From: Acanthaster planci
Lineage: Eukaryota > Echinodermata > Asteroidea > Valvatida > Acanthasteridae
NCBI RefSeq assembly: GCF_001949145.1
Contig: NW_019091712.1
Location: forward strand, 19,969 to 72,839
Direction of reading: 5' to 3'
DNA: 52,871 bases
In this document: piece by piece, positions 30,101 through 42,100 of the stretch
Layout of the letters: each line of letters begins with the position of its first letter
How positions within the stretch are numbered: the stretch's first letter is position 1
Translations under genes and position numbers: made by a program
Notes under the pieces: generated by a model
What the model was told of the DNA's origin: nothing
What the model saw: only the letters and a program-made list of their open reading frames with translations
Databases searched by the model: none

Positions 30101-33100
30101 GTTGGCTGCTCTGCACTCCAGACTCCTATGTTCCCTTGTCGCTGGCATTCAACACTAGCACTGCCAGTTAAAACAAAGCCTGGCTGACACTCAAACTGGC
30201 AGTCAGAGCCAAAGATGAACTGTGATGACGAGCACATCATCCTCTGACCAGATTGGAATTGGAGAGCTGGACACTGGATCACTGCAAATGTCAATTAAGG
30301 GTTGAAGACATGGCAAAGCCACATGTGCCTTAATGTACAAAATCACTTGTTATACCACAGTTATAGACAGTGAGTTTTCAATGGTCATGAATTGATTACG
30401 TGATAGGGTGTGAGCACACATATATCATTTACAACTGAGAGCATTTAGCTGGCATGCCATGATGCAAAAAATGATGGATGATATTGATCTTTCCCACAGT
30501 TGAGGTGTCGTGTACACTGCATTGAGACTGTGTAACCTGGGATAGGAGGATGGATAGCCCCACTGGTATTACATATTAATTACTATAAGATTTATAAGGA
30601 GATGCGCTGTGCGGGGACAGCAAAGCACTGTGTACATTTGAGTACTGAAAATGTCTTGAAATTGAACTAGTCAACAAAAATCCCCAGTGCTTTATGAATC
30701 TCATGTTTCTCTGTAAACCAATCTGTTATAAATACATGTACTACTTTTGAAAATGGTACTTTAACATCTTATTTGCTTTTCAAGTGTTTTCATTTGTCAA
30801 AAGTCTTTTCATTTATCTTGCAATGGAATATGCATAACACATACATGTGAGACCCTTCCAGTGTAATCTATGACCGTGTTATAACAAAACCAATTGTTGC
30901 CCACTCTCACGGGGACCACGGATTTTGTACACCCTCGGAGGCAATGGCACTCTCGGCTTCACCTCAAGTGGCATTTGCCCCCTCGGCTGTACAAAACACC
31001 ACGGAGCCCCACACAGCAGGCAACAATCGTTAAATGTATCATTTCCAAACTTGGAGCTCTACAACGTATCACACACTTCCTGAATAGTCTTGCAATGGTA
31101 ACAAGAGGTGGACCTCTTATATTTCATTCGGGTGTGTGAGAACTGGTTTCACTCTCTGAAGATGGTTTTGTTTTTGATGGAAAGCACAAAAGCATATCGT
31201 TTGAGCAAGGCTTACATGTACATGCACAACGCTTACTTGCAAGACTGCATAAAGAAGTATTCAACAAAACGTTGAATTCAAACGCCTAATTCAAATGATC
31301 CAAACACTCTGTTGTTTTCTCTACCTGTTTCTTTTGAGAGGCAAATCAAAGCAGATACCTCAGGGCAACTGTCCAATACCGAACACACAACTTAATCATA
31401 CTGACTTGGCTAATTATCCGGATGGAGGCATAAATGTGGGTAAATTCAGACGTTTACAAACTTTACCTGCTATACTGCATTTGATTATTTTTACTCGGCC
31501 TTAGTGAAATGAGATGTTAACAGACACCGAGTTGAATTTTCAGGATGGTGAGACTTATTTAACCAGTATATACTACATAACCTGAGAGAAGTCTGCCTGT
31601 CTAGACGGTACATTCTTCATGTAGTTACATCAAACCTTGTACTAATGTTAACAATGACTCACTCACCTTGGACTATGACGGTGAATGAACATGTTGCAGT
31701 GTTTCCCGCCTCATCTGTGGCCCGGTAAGTGATGGAGTGAGAACCTCTGCTGAACATTGATCCTTGCGATGGACTTCCACGAGCCAGTTCCAGGTTGATG
31801 GGGAGCTTGGAGTTGTCACGGACTTGTGGCAGATCCCAAGTGACATTCTTGTAGATCTGTGAAGCATCTGCAAACTCCCTGATGGTTTGTGAGCAGTTCA
31901 GCTTTGGAGCTTCCTTATCTGCGGATCGGAGTGCAAGGTCAAAAAATCACAAAGCCTATTGCTGTTGTGATGAAAATTTCCTTGTTATCCCTACACAGCA
32001 GCACCCATGCGTAAGATGCATGACCCTCAATATTACTTTAAGCGAACTGTAACTGGTTCATCCAACATGAAGCCTCATTCAACAATCAGCACAGGAATTG
32101 CTACGATATCCATGTTCCAAAACACTGCAATAATAACTGGTTTAATAATACACAAGCCAAATTGAGACTGGTGGTTTGAGGCCGTTTTTTTGATTACTCA
32201 CCAACACAGGTTGCAGCAGTACCGGTCCAAGTCCTGTCAGCTCCACAGACCCTAGTTGCACTTTCTCCCGGGCCACGGCCATAACCTGGTTGACTGCATT
32301 CATGATTACAGATGCTAAGATAGTAGTTGGCGTTACTGCAGGACACACTGGATAACGGTGGACACTGAATGGCTGAAATGTTTGAAAAAATGATCTTACT
32401 AATAACAACTAGATGCCACATCCAAGAGAGCATAGTAGCTTAGCACAATGGGCCCAAATGTATTTGAGAAGATCTTATAAGCAAAAATGAAAAATGTGCA
32501 ATGTGAAAAAAACAAGATGGCTCATTATCTAGTCTGAGCTGTACAAACAAGTGAAAGTATGCTCTGGTTATATCAACTCCTACATGTGTAGAGGGAACCA
32601 GTCACAACTACCTTCATTATTTCAAAACTCTTTACAAGTGACCTGCATGTGATTGTTCAGTGGCTATTTGGCTTTGATGTGTTCTATTGACTCTGTGTAT
32701 GTTTATGGCGGCAAGAATTCTTGGCTACCTGATGAATTGATCAATGTGTCCATGACTGTATTTGATTCCATTTTCTATTTTCATTAATCGAAAACTGTAT
32801 TCAGAAGACAAAGGTTTTCTTTCAGAAGGTACGACGGAAAAGCAAAAAATCTCAAACATTTCACACACAAAACTTTTCCAGGATGACGGTACAAGTAGAT
32901 GACAAGCTCTGTAAAGACACCGTTTCCCGTGGAGGATCTTAAGATTGGCAACTTGCCCGTTTGTTGCAGATAATTTACATCAGCATGACACAGAAATATC
33001 AGTTCATTCAATGAATCAAGTGAGAATGGAATGATTTACTAATAGAAAAAAAAACATCATGAACAGGCAGGCACAGAACTGCTTAACCACAAGCTAATTT

Positions 33101-36100
33101 CTGTTCTCTTACGTGCGCATCTTGGTTGAGGGGTAGACCACAATTTGTTTTCTTGGCAGGTTTGTATACGTGACCTAGTTTCAAGAAAGTATCCAGAATC
33201 ACAGGAGGTGGTACATTCTGAGCCGTACCAGTAGTTATGCGAACAGCTGAACGTGCCCCTGAAGACTGGCGGGTGGGGCGGGCAAGTCTTTACTAAGGGA
33301 AAGAGAAAAACAAGTACAAAAAATGACATTTGGCTACGTTTTATCTGGCTGTATAGGTTTGATTACGAACAAAATTCTTTGATTTTTACACACGGGATTA
33401 AGTGTTGTGATGGTGGGATTTTAAACTGTTATTTCAACTGGATCGAGGTCTTACAAAAATTGTAGTCCCTCTCTTACATGTACATGTCTAGCAAACATAT
33501 TTTGGGTCTTTCAATTTTTGCCACGATTTGCATGATTTGACCTGTATTTGGCTTACTGCCAAGTTCATGGGTACTGCACACCATGCAAGGTCATAATTAA
33601 TCGATTATCTTGGGCAGTTAGGCCTTTGTGAAAATGGCTCATGCAGCAAGACTCGTCAACACTTACTCTTCACACTGACTAGGAATGAACAGAAGTACGC
33701 GTCTTTGTTTCCATTTCTATCCGTGGCAGAGTATCTGATGGAGGTAGGTAAATCAGAGGCATCGAAGCGGCTGCCGCTGTGTGGACCCTCTTCTAATATT
33801 ATTCTGCCAAACAGAAACAATATTTTGGAGTTCAATAAAACTCTCTTGCTGCATTTCAGGCTGGAACAGTGAAGACATTAAAAATCAAGCCGCGAATTTG
33901 AGGTATATTCAATCAGCGTGCTCAGCTCTGCATGTATAGTTGTAGACAATGCCCGATCGGTGGGGCATTGATCGCATCATGAAAGTATTTTTTCTATTCC
34001 ATGGTAGGCCTATACCCATTAAATAGAACTTTGTTTTACTTGACTGATTCATGCCCCCATTTCATATATTTCATTTCCAGTAAGAAAGAGAATATATTGT
34101 AGGGACAGGAACTAGGCCACCTGGTGCCATTTCAGACACAGATCTGTTCTGTAAAATAGCGGCGACCATTTATTTATGCAGCTTTGTATAAAACATAATG
34201 AATGATTAAAGGGAAGAGTAATTTCATGCAGTGATTAATGAAATGTTCCATTCCATGAGACGAATCTGTCAACTCATGAAATTATTCCAACTACTGCACT
34301 CTTAAACATTCGTAATTTGTATTGTGTACAAAAATAATGGTTTGCGGGGAAGAGAGTAGGTCAACTTCACTACCGCAAAGGTCAGGGGGCAATTAATTTT
34401 TTCAAATTTCTTTCTGCTTTATTTTTTCAAATTTTAACATTTGAGATTGGAAACTCAATGGAGAAGCTTCAGCAAGCAAAGGTGAACTTCAATCATAATT
34501 TCCTATTTAAAAAAGGAGTTTCCGAATAAACAGCACCCTCATTCATTTATGCATGTCCCTGCCACCCAGAGGGAGGTACATGTAGTCTCGTGAACAGTCA
34601 TCAAGAGAACTCCCACACAGCAGCAGGTTACTCAATGGCACGACATCACCTCCACACACATCCTTTATACTTCCAAGACAAGCAGCAAAACTGGCCTATG
34701 ACATGCGTCAATTTGCTCATGAATATTTATTAGGTGTCCTAAAACGCATCAGTGCAAGAACCAAGGAACCTGTCGGGGATACAATACCCTCAACCAAAAG
34801 AAGAGACTTTAGGGTTGATAAATGTGAATTACTTTGGTGCTAGTTGTCTCTGCATTCACCAAATGTAGATGAACATGCAATCATTGGAGCCTCAGTTTTA
34901 GCGACCTCTAATCCAGGGCCTATTTGATATACATGTATAGCCTCTGGAAGGTATACTCAAGTTTGAATTCATCCTTTGTTGTAATTGGGAACGACTTCAA
35001 CATTCCAAATATGATGTGGCATCCTGACGACATTGTACACCTAACTGGCAGTTTACAATCAAAGATTGTTGATGGAGCAAATGATTATCATTTGGAACAA
35101 AAGGTGGTATTTCTGACTAGGAAAGATCCGTCTTCTGGAACAGAGAATATGTTGGAACTATTGTTCCCGTCCATGCTGGTGCTCATGCAAAATGTTCAAG
35201 CACAGTCAGGAATCTGTGATCACTGCATTGTAATTGCAGCCATCATGGCTGCACACTCCCACTTTACAACCCATTGAGGAATGCATGAAAATGGAAGACC
35301 TGTTGATACCGTGAGAAAAATTCAGGAAGGCAGCTGCTGCCTTTCAGAAGTCCTTTATAGAAAATACTCTGACTTCCCAGTGGGTGGAGACCAACTGGTG
35401 TGGAGTGTGTACTCCATTCGTTTGCACTACCCTTGCTAGTTCCAATGACATCATGATTCAGTACTCTCTGGTTGAGTTCAGGCGACCTATTCTTGACCCA
35501 ACTTCCTTGCTCACTTGTTCAAATGGCAGGAACACAAACCAAGATCACTGTTCTCATCGCTCTTGGCACAGGATCACACACCATCCCCTCGACAGGGTTT
35601 TGCACGATCACACAGGAAAAATGCCCGAGATTTTGATTTTTGAACAGCCGCAAAAAACAGTGAGGTGGCCAGCAAAATCCCATTTGAAAATGTATGCAAT
35701 GCAATGGGAGACTCTGAGATGCTGATGGGGGGAGGGGGTGCTGTAAGTGTGACTAATGAAAAAAAAATACCTATTTGAAAAATACCTATCTGAAATTTAG
35801 TCAATGTCGATAGGGCAGCTCTAAAACAAAACAGTGCATGTTTCACTTTACACATTTTCATATAGTTTTTAACATTTCCTCATTTACGCGGGAAGCTAGC
35901 ACTTAAAGGATTACAACTAACTTGACTTTCTCTTCTTCTGTCTCTGGCATTTTCCATGTTACAGTCTTACTCGATGACTTTGGCTCTGCATACTTTATCA
36001 AATTCTTGGAGCAACTGCCAGGTTTCAACTTCGGTGGTTGCTTGTCCGGAGCTATCGAAAGATGGAAGTGAAAACAATTATGTGAACGAGCGAAACTGGG

Positions 36101-39100
36101 CATAACCTTGGTTGATGCCTGAAATCATACAGGCCAAAACTCTCAAAAGTTGATAACTTTACACAGTGGCTGCGGAACAACTTCCAAAGTGCGGGGGACC
36201 AGTTGTTAGACCATCAGGCATCAGCCATTAATAGGTCAATCCACTAAGCCCCACCCCATTATAGGCCCATTACAGGCCCTACTGTGGAAAAAGTCAAATA
36301 AAATTCACAGTTTCCTCTTCCATCAGCTTCTTGGAAAGAGAGGACAACGAAAAACAGAATTCAAGATGCATCCAATAAAATAACGTGGAAGGAATGTAGG
36401 TTTTCCTGATGCACACAATTTAAAGCGTTTAACTCGAGCTGGCACGGAGGGCTACAAGGAAACAGGGGATTGTCGACTTGTAGATTTTGGGACCCCATTC
36501 CTTAAAACAAACAGCAACCTAGGCCCTTTTCCAATACTCGACTTGGGCTCCGTCTCAGGCTTTGTTCCCAAAACCAATCCCCTATTGTGGGCCTGAAACG
36601 TTTAAATTAAATTGGATTACTATAATTTTTGGCTCTCTTACATCTAATTTGATGTTTTGTGGCACTATTAGACTAATTACTGGGCTTACAGCTTCAAAGT
36701 CAGCTAGTAAAAAAACAGTTGAAGCCTGAGACGGAGCAGAAGTTGAGTATTGGAAAACGGCCCTAGATTTTAACTTTTGGATTCATTTTAGATGACTATG
36801 ACATCATGCTCTATAACTGTACAGTTAATGCTACGAAAAGACGGCAGTGTTTTGAGTTTTGAGGGAAATTATGAGAGGAAACTGTGAGTGTTATGAAACA
36901 GGGTTGATTCATATTTGCACTCATATTTATCAGTAAGAAAGTCACCTTTTCTCACAATTTACAATTACAAATTTAGAAAAAAACATAAGGTACGTCAGCA
37001 AATTAAACAGAGCACTGCCTTTGTTTAAGGGCGACCGACCAGTTTTTACAAAATACAATGACAACAAACTGGGGGAAGGTTCCCAGATACACAATCCACA
37101 GACAACAAACCTGCTAGCTACAGTGGCTACAACCATAACAACTCTCCCTCCCTGCTTGCAATATGAAGCCTCAGATTGACAGGAACGAGCCCCATTGTTC
37201 AGGGCTCCAACAACTCGATCGTTGAGACAACTAGACCGATGAGACAACTGGACCGTCTGTCGATGGAGACTAGTAATTATTATGCACTCACAGTACCCAC
37301 ACCTTTTCTTCAAACTAAAAACAGAGGAAGGACTGGGGGACAGATTTACAGTCTCTGAAACTCCGTTGTGTTCACACCTTGAACGGTGGGACAACTAAGT
37401 AAAAAAAAAAAAAAAGGGCCTAGATGTCTCATCGGTAGAGTTGTCTCAACGGACGAGTTGACCCAAGTCAAGTTAGTATACAGTAGAGTTGTCCGACATC
37501 TGTATCACAGATTGCTTGTTCATGTCCAAGTGTAAAAGCACTCACCTCAAGCTGGACAAGCTGCTGCTAAATGTAGATGTTTGCTCGTTCTCTTTTTTGC
37601 GGAGGACAATGTGGATATTGCAAGTTCATTCTTAGACACAACACTTAACAATTTTCCCTTTCAAAACCTGAGATTGCTGTGATGCAGTGAGAGAATTCAA
37701 AAGGGCTTTGAATCATTTGACTATGTTAGCTTTGGTGCAAATATGGCAGAGCCTGAAATGAGTGTTATTAAATACACATTTTTACATAGAAGTAGTTACC
37801 CTCTAAAAATGTTTAGCTTTAGTTTAGAAATCTCCTTGATTTTTCCAGTAGTGTGCCCCCCCTTTATTTGTTCAAGTCCCAGCTTCCCCCATATAATGTA
37901 CATGTAGCCACAGGGTCTGGTGATTGACTCTCAGTGTAGCCATGAACCTTCCTCCTTGATGTAGCAGATCAGCAGGTACCAGTTACACCGATTTGCAACA
38001 CACTCGCACACAGGTGGTCTCAGCAGCAATAAGTTAAATGATTCCTTGACCAATAGGATGTTGGATATACATACTTATGGAATGCCAAATGTACCAAAAA
38101 TATGATGTCACTCTGTGAAAGTAGTTCGATCGTGTCCTCAATCTATTATGTGATGTTTTCAAACCATTATGCGATGTGGTCAATCCATTATGTGAACTTC
38201 TCAATCCATTATATGAAGTTCTCAATCCATTATGTGATGTTCCTGGTTCACTGAACTAATTCCTTGGGTGTCAATGAATAACTTTGTCAAGCTTTATACA
38301 GAGAAGACTTACGCATGCAGTGTCAACATATATCACTCATGCATAACTCTTAGATCTCGATTTCTTTGATTTTTTTTTCTTTTCTTACCTTTCCTACTCC
38401 TTTTTGGTCTAAATAGTAATGTACAATGTATTAGTATTTCCATCCATTAATTTGCCCCAGAACATGCCTTTCTTTGTCTTCTCTTCCTTAGTTGATTGCT
38501 TGGACATGTCCGGGAATTTGAATACTTAATGAGCCCCACAGGCCTGTGCACACTTATAGTTTAATGACAAGTCAATCCCTGCTCTCACTTCCAGTACTAG
38601 TCCTACTATGTAGACCATGCACAAGAGATTTTGTTGTTTCTTATGTTCTTCACTTCTCTTGTTTTTTTTACAGATTGAAGTCTGGCATGTACCCATAAGG
38701 TCCATTTGACACAGTTTAACGTGTTGAGTTCTTTAGGTCTACCATTTCTAGATCTCTGCTTTTGGTCAACTTTTTATTGGATTTTCATTTTTTTTAGGTT
38801 CAGCAGACATGGTTGATTTTTCATCTCTGTTTTTCTATGAATAAATTCTTTCGCCTTTTTGTTTTTGCAAAACATTTTGCAATGTTTGTTGTTTTTGCGA
38901 GTTCCACTTTACATGCCTTAGCGGTGTGTCATATCTGTTCTAAGATTAGTAAAAATCACTTAAAGTGCTAGTACCCAGAAATCAAGCGCCCAATTCCAAT
39001 TTGCCTTTGCGGAGTTTTGTCACACTGAACCAGAAAAACACGCGTATAACAGAGATGCCAATACTAAGGATGAGTGTTTCCCCAAAACCAAGACTTTATC

Positions 39101-42100
39101 GTATTACTTTATACTGTAGTTTGGTATACGCTTACAGTATGGCGTGTAGTGCTTACATGTACATACGTACGTGTAAGATGTACGTAGCGTTTACACACAC
39201 GCTTTGGTAGTATAACTTACGACTCTACCGAAATAATGACAAAACTTACATATTCAAACTATTCTAAGAAGTCCAAGATTGCGGCAATATCGCTGTCCAT
39301 CTTTATCAACATGAACGGTGGCAAAGCAGATTAAATTCCACCAGTGTTACAAATCCGTTCTTTCTACTCACATACAGCCACATCCAGCGCAACAACTACG
39401 TGTACATGTGTTGGTATGCAGCTCTGTGTATACAGTAAGTTTGCAAGGTGCCTGTGAACCAGTTGAGAATTCCACTGGCGCAGCAACATCCGCAATGATT
39501 TTTTTGAGATTTTAAACCGAAACTTTCCAGAGGTAAAATGACGAAATTAAAACTAGAGAAGCTGATATAATTTGACATGGGCTGGCTGAAACTGACTATT
39601 TCGGCATAAAAGGTACAAAATGGGACAACCTCGTTCCCAGCAACATTTCGATCAGGAACACATTAACGTAGGCCTAACTGATAAGAACAAGTTTGGCAGG
39701 ATGGGAAGCATATGAAAGGTTCTCACCCATGAAGCCGAGTGAAATGGAACATTTCATTTGTCACCGAATGGAATTATTCTTACAACTGCACAAATGTGAA
39801 ACAGTCATTTTTTGTTTTGTATAATACCTGTACAAATTCTCATCATTACTTCAGGCATTCTGAATTGGAACGCTTATGCAGTATGGGTAGAAATTAGTTC
39901 TAGGCAGAAAAAAAATTCTTCTCGGAGAAAAATCTTCTCGAAAAAACGAATCGCACCATTTATCAGTCCAAAAAAGGTGACCAATCAGCTCTTTGTGAAA
40001 CCCCATGCTAAAGTCAACTAAGATTCCCACTTGTCCTCTCATCTGAGCAATGATAAGACCTGGGGACAACTTCAAGGGCCTTTTTTGCCGCTCTTCAAGA
40101 CTGTGCCAGTTGCGAAGTAAAAGGCGGCTTCCTTGGATTTCTGGCAAAATAGTTTCCCTCACCAGAAAAAACAGAGTCTTTAAGGCAGCTGTGCGGGGTG
40201 TTAATAATCTTCACCTCTGGTCTAAGTAGAGATTCCTGCGTAACCAAGTCGAATACCTCTTTAGAAAATCTTATAGTCATTACATATAGAACTTGGCCCA
40301 AATTTGTTCTACCAACTCTGAACAGTTCTGGTCATTCGTCAGCTCAAGTCGCAAAAACTTTCCAGTTTCGTTCCTCCACTTTGGCGACATTATCAGTGAT
40401 CCTTATGCCATAGCCAACAACTTCAGTCTCAGTTTTCAAAACAACTACTCTCGGGATAATGATGCTCCTTCGTCCTTGTAGTCAACATTAGACCGATGTT
40501 GCTAAGTTTAAACAGGTTTTTTTGCTCACTTCATGCGTACAAGTTATCTGGATTTGACAGTATTTCGCCAATGCTTCTTAAATTAGCTGCTGACACCCAC
40601 TTCCTCGAATTTTAATCTTTCTCTTGCCACCGGCAAGATTCCTGTATGGAAACTTGCTACTGTCACCCCTGTAATTTAATCTGGTGATCCTTATTCGTAT
40701 GTCGGCAAATGTCTTGAAAAAATACTGCCAAGCATCTGACTAATCTCATGTGGGAGATAATATGTCAGACTGCCAACACGGCTTTCTACCCAAACGACCA
40801 AGTGTCACTCAATTTTTGTCTTAAGGCCTATTTCATCACTGGCTAAAAACTCCAGATTCCTCAAAACCCCTCACATCGATGCCATGCTGAAGGACTGGTC
40901 CAAAGCCTTTGGCCATGTTATTAGCCACTAGTATTCTCATTGAAAAGTTACAAAAGTTTTACCGTGAAGTTATTTTTTCTTGACGTCAACAGCGAGTACA
41001 ATTTGACGGGGCACACTAAAACTGGGCTCCTGTTTCTTCTTGTGCCCCTCAGGGATCTGTACTTGGACCGATACTTTCCAATATCCTCACCTCTGACTTT
41101 CCTCTGACGTTTATTCGTCTACTTGTCTATTTTGTTATCGTAGTATCAAGTTTTTCATGCGTCTAATATGGCCGATTCACAAAAGTGCGCCTTTAACAGT
41201 TTGCGCAACATTATGTCGACCCTTTCCAAACGCGCATTTGTTCGACAACTTTCGCGAATTATAATTGGCCGGTGCGTTGCAAACTCTTGGAGGCGCACTA
41301 TTGTGAAACACCAAGGCCGTTTTCCAATACTCAACTTCGTCTCCGTCTCAGACTTTGTGTCGGAAACCAATCCCCGATTGTGGGCCTAAGCATTTAACTT
41401 AAATTGAAGTAGGCTTACTGTAATGTTTGGCTCTTTTGCATCTTACTTGATGTTTTGTGGCACTATTGGACTTACTAGTGCGCTTACAAAGTCAGGAAGT
41501 AAAAAAAGTTGAAGCCTCCGACGGAGCCCAAGTCGAGTATTGGAAAACGGCCCCGTATTGTAATTTGTGTTGTGTCGTATAGTGGTATTTTAAATAAGTT
41601 TCACTTGTGCTATCCATTGTAATTGTGCACATTTTTGTACCTTCTTTCAATTCGTCGTGACTGTTGTTTCGAGCATTTTTGTTTGTTTAAAAGCCTCTGC
41701 TTTTTGGAGGGTGGCTTTATTTAATATCTGAAATGGCATCAGGAGAGCTAATTGATAGTTATTAATTTGACTCCACCCTGCGAGGGGCCACGCCCACAAA
41801 GTTACACCGAGTGTCCACGTGGTTACAAAAACTTTGGGGTCATGTCTGTAGCTCAGTACACCGATGAACCTGTACAATTGTTTTATGATTGCTAATACCC
41901 CCCGTGAGCTCCCCCTCTATCTAAAAATCATTTGCTGCTCTGAAAGTGCAGCAACACCAGTCACAACCGAAACAGCCGTGACTTGTCGGCACTAAGTTCC
42001 GTCAACGAAGAGATCCACTTTCTGCCCGAGGCCATATGGCGCCCTTTGAAATACTGGTCCTTCAACAGTCTGTACTCTACAGTGGTTGGGGCTAGGTTAA

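Larger units (their letters stand above)
29058..33112. other. Introns among exons 5-9: non-coding content
   Basis: Introns 29058-30092, 30282-31666, 31919-32201 and 32373-33112. They hold the MITE at 30891-31030, a C-rich patch with a short TG repeat near 29370-29500, and otherwise nothing recognisable. Confidence 0.6.

Noticed and set aside
34924-35277. 117-codon plus-strand ORF as a host gene
   Set aside because: Its motifs (GNDFNIP, LEQ, C-DH) are those of a LINE endonuclease, decayed and interrupted.
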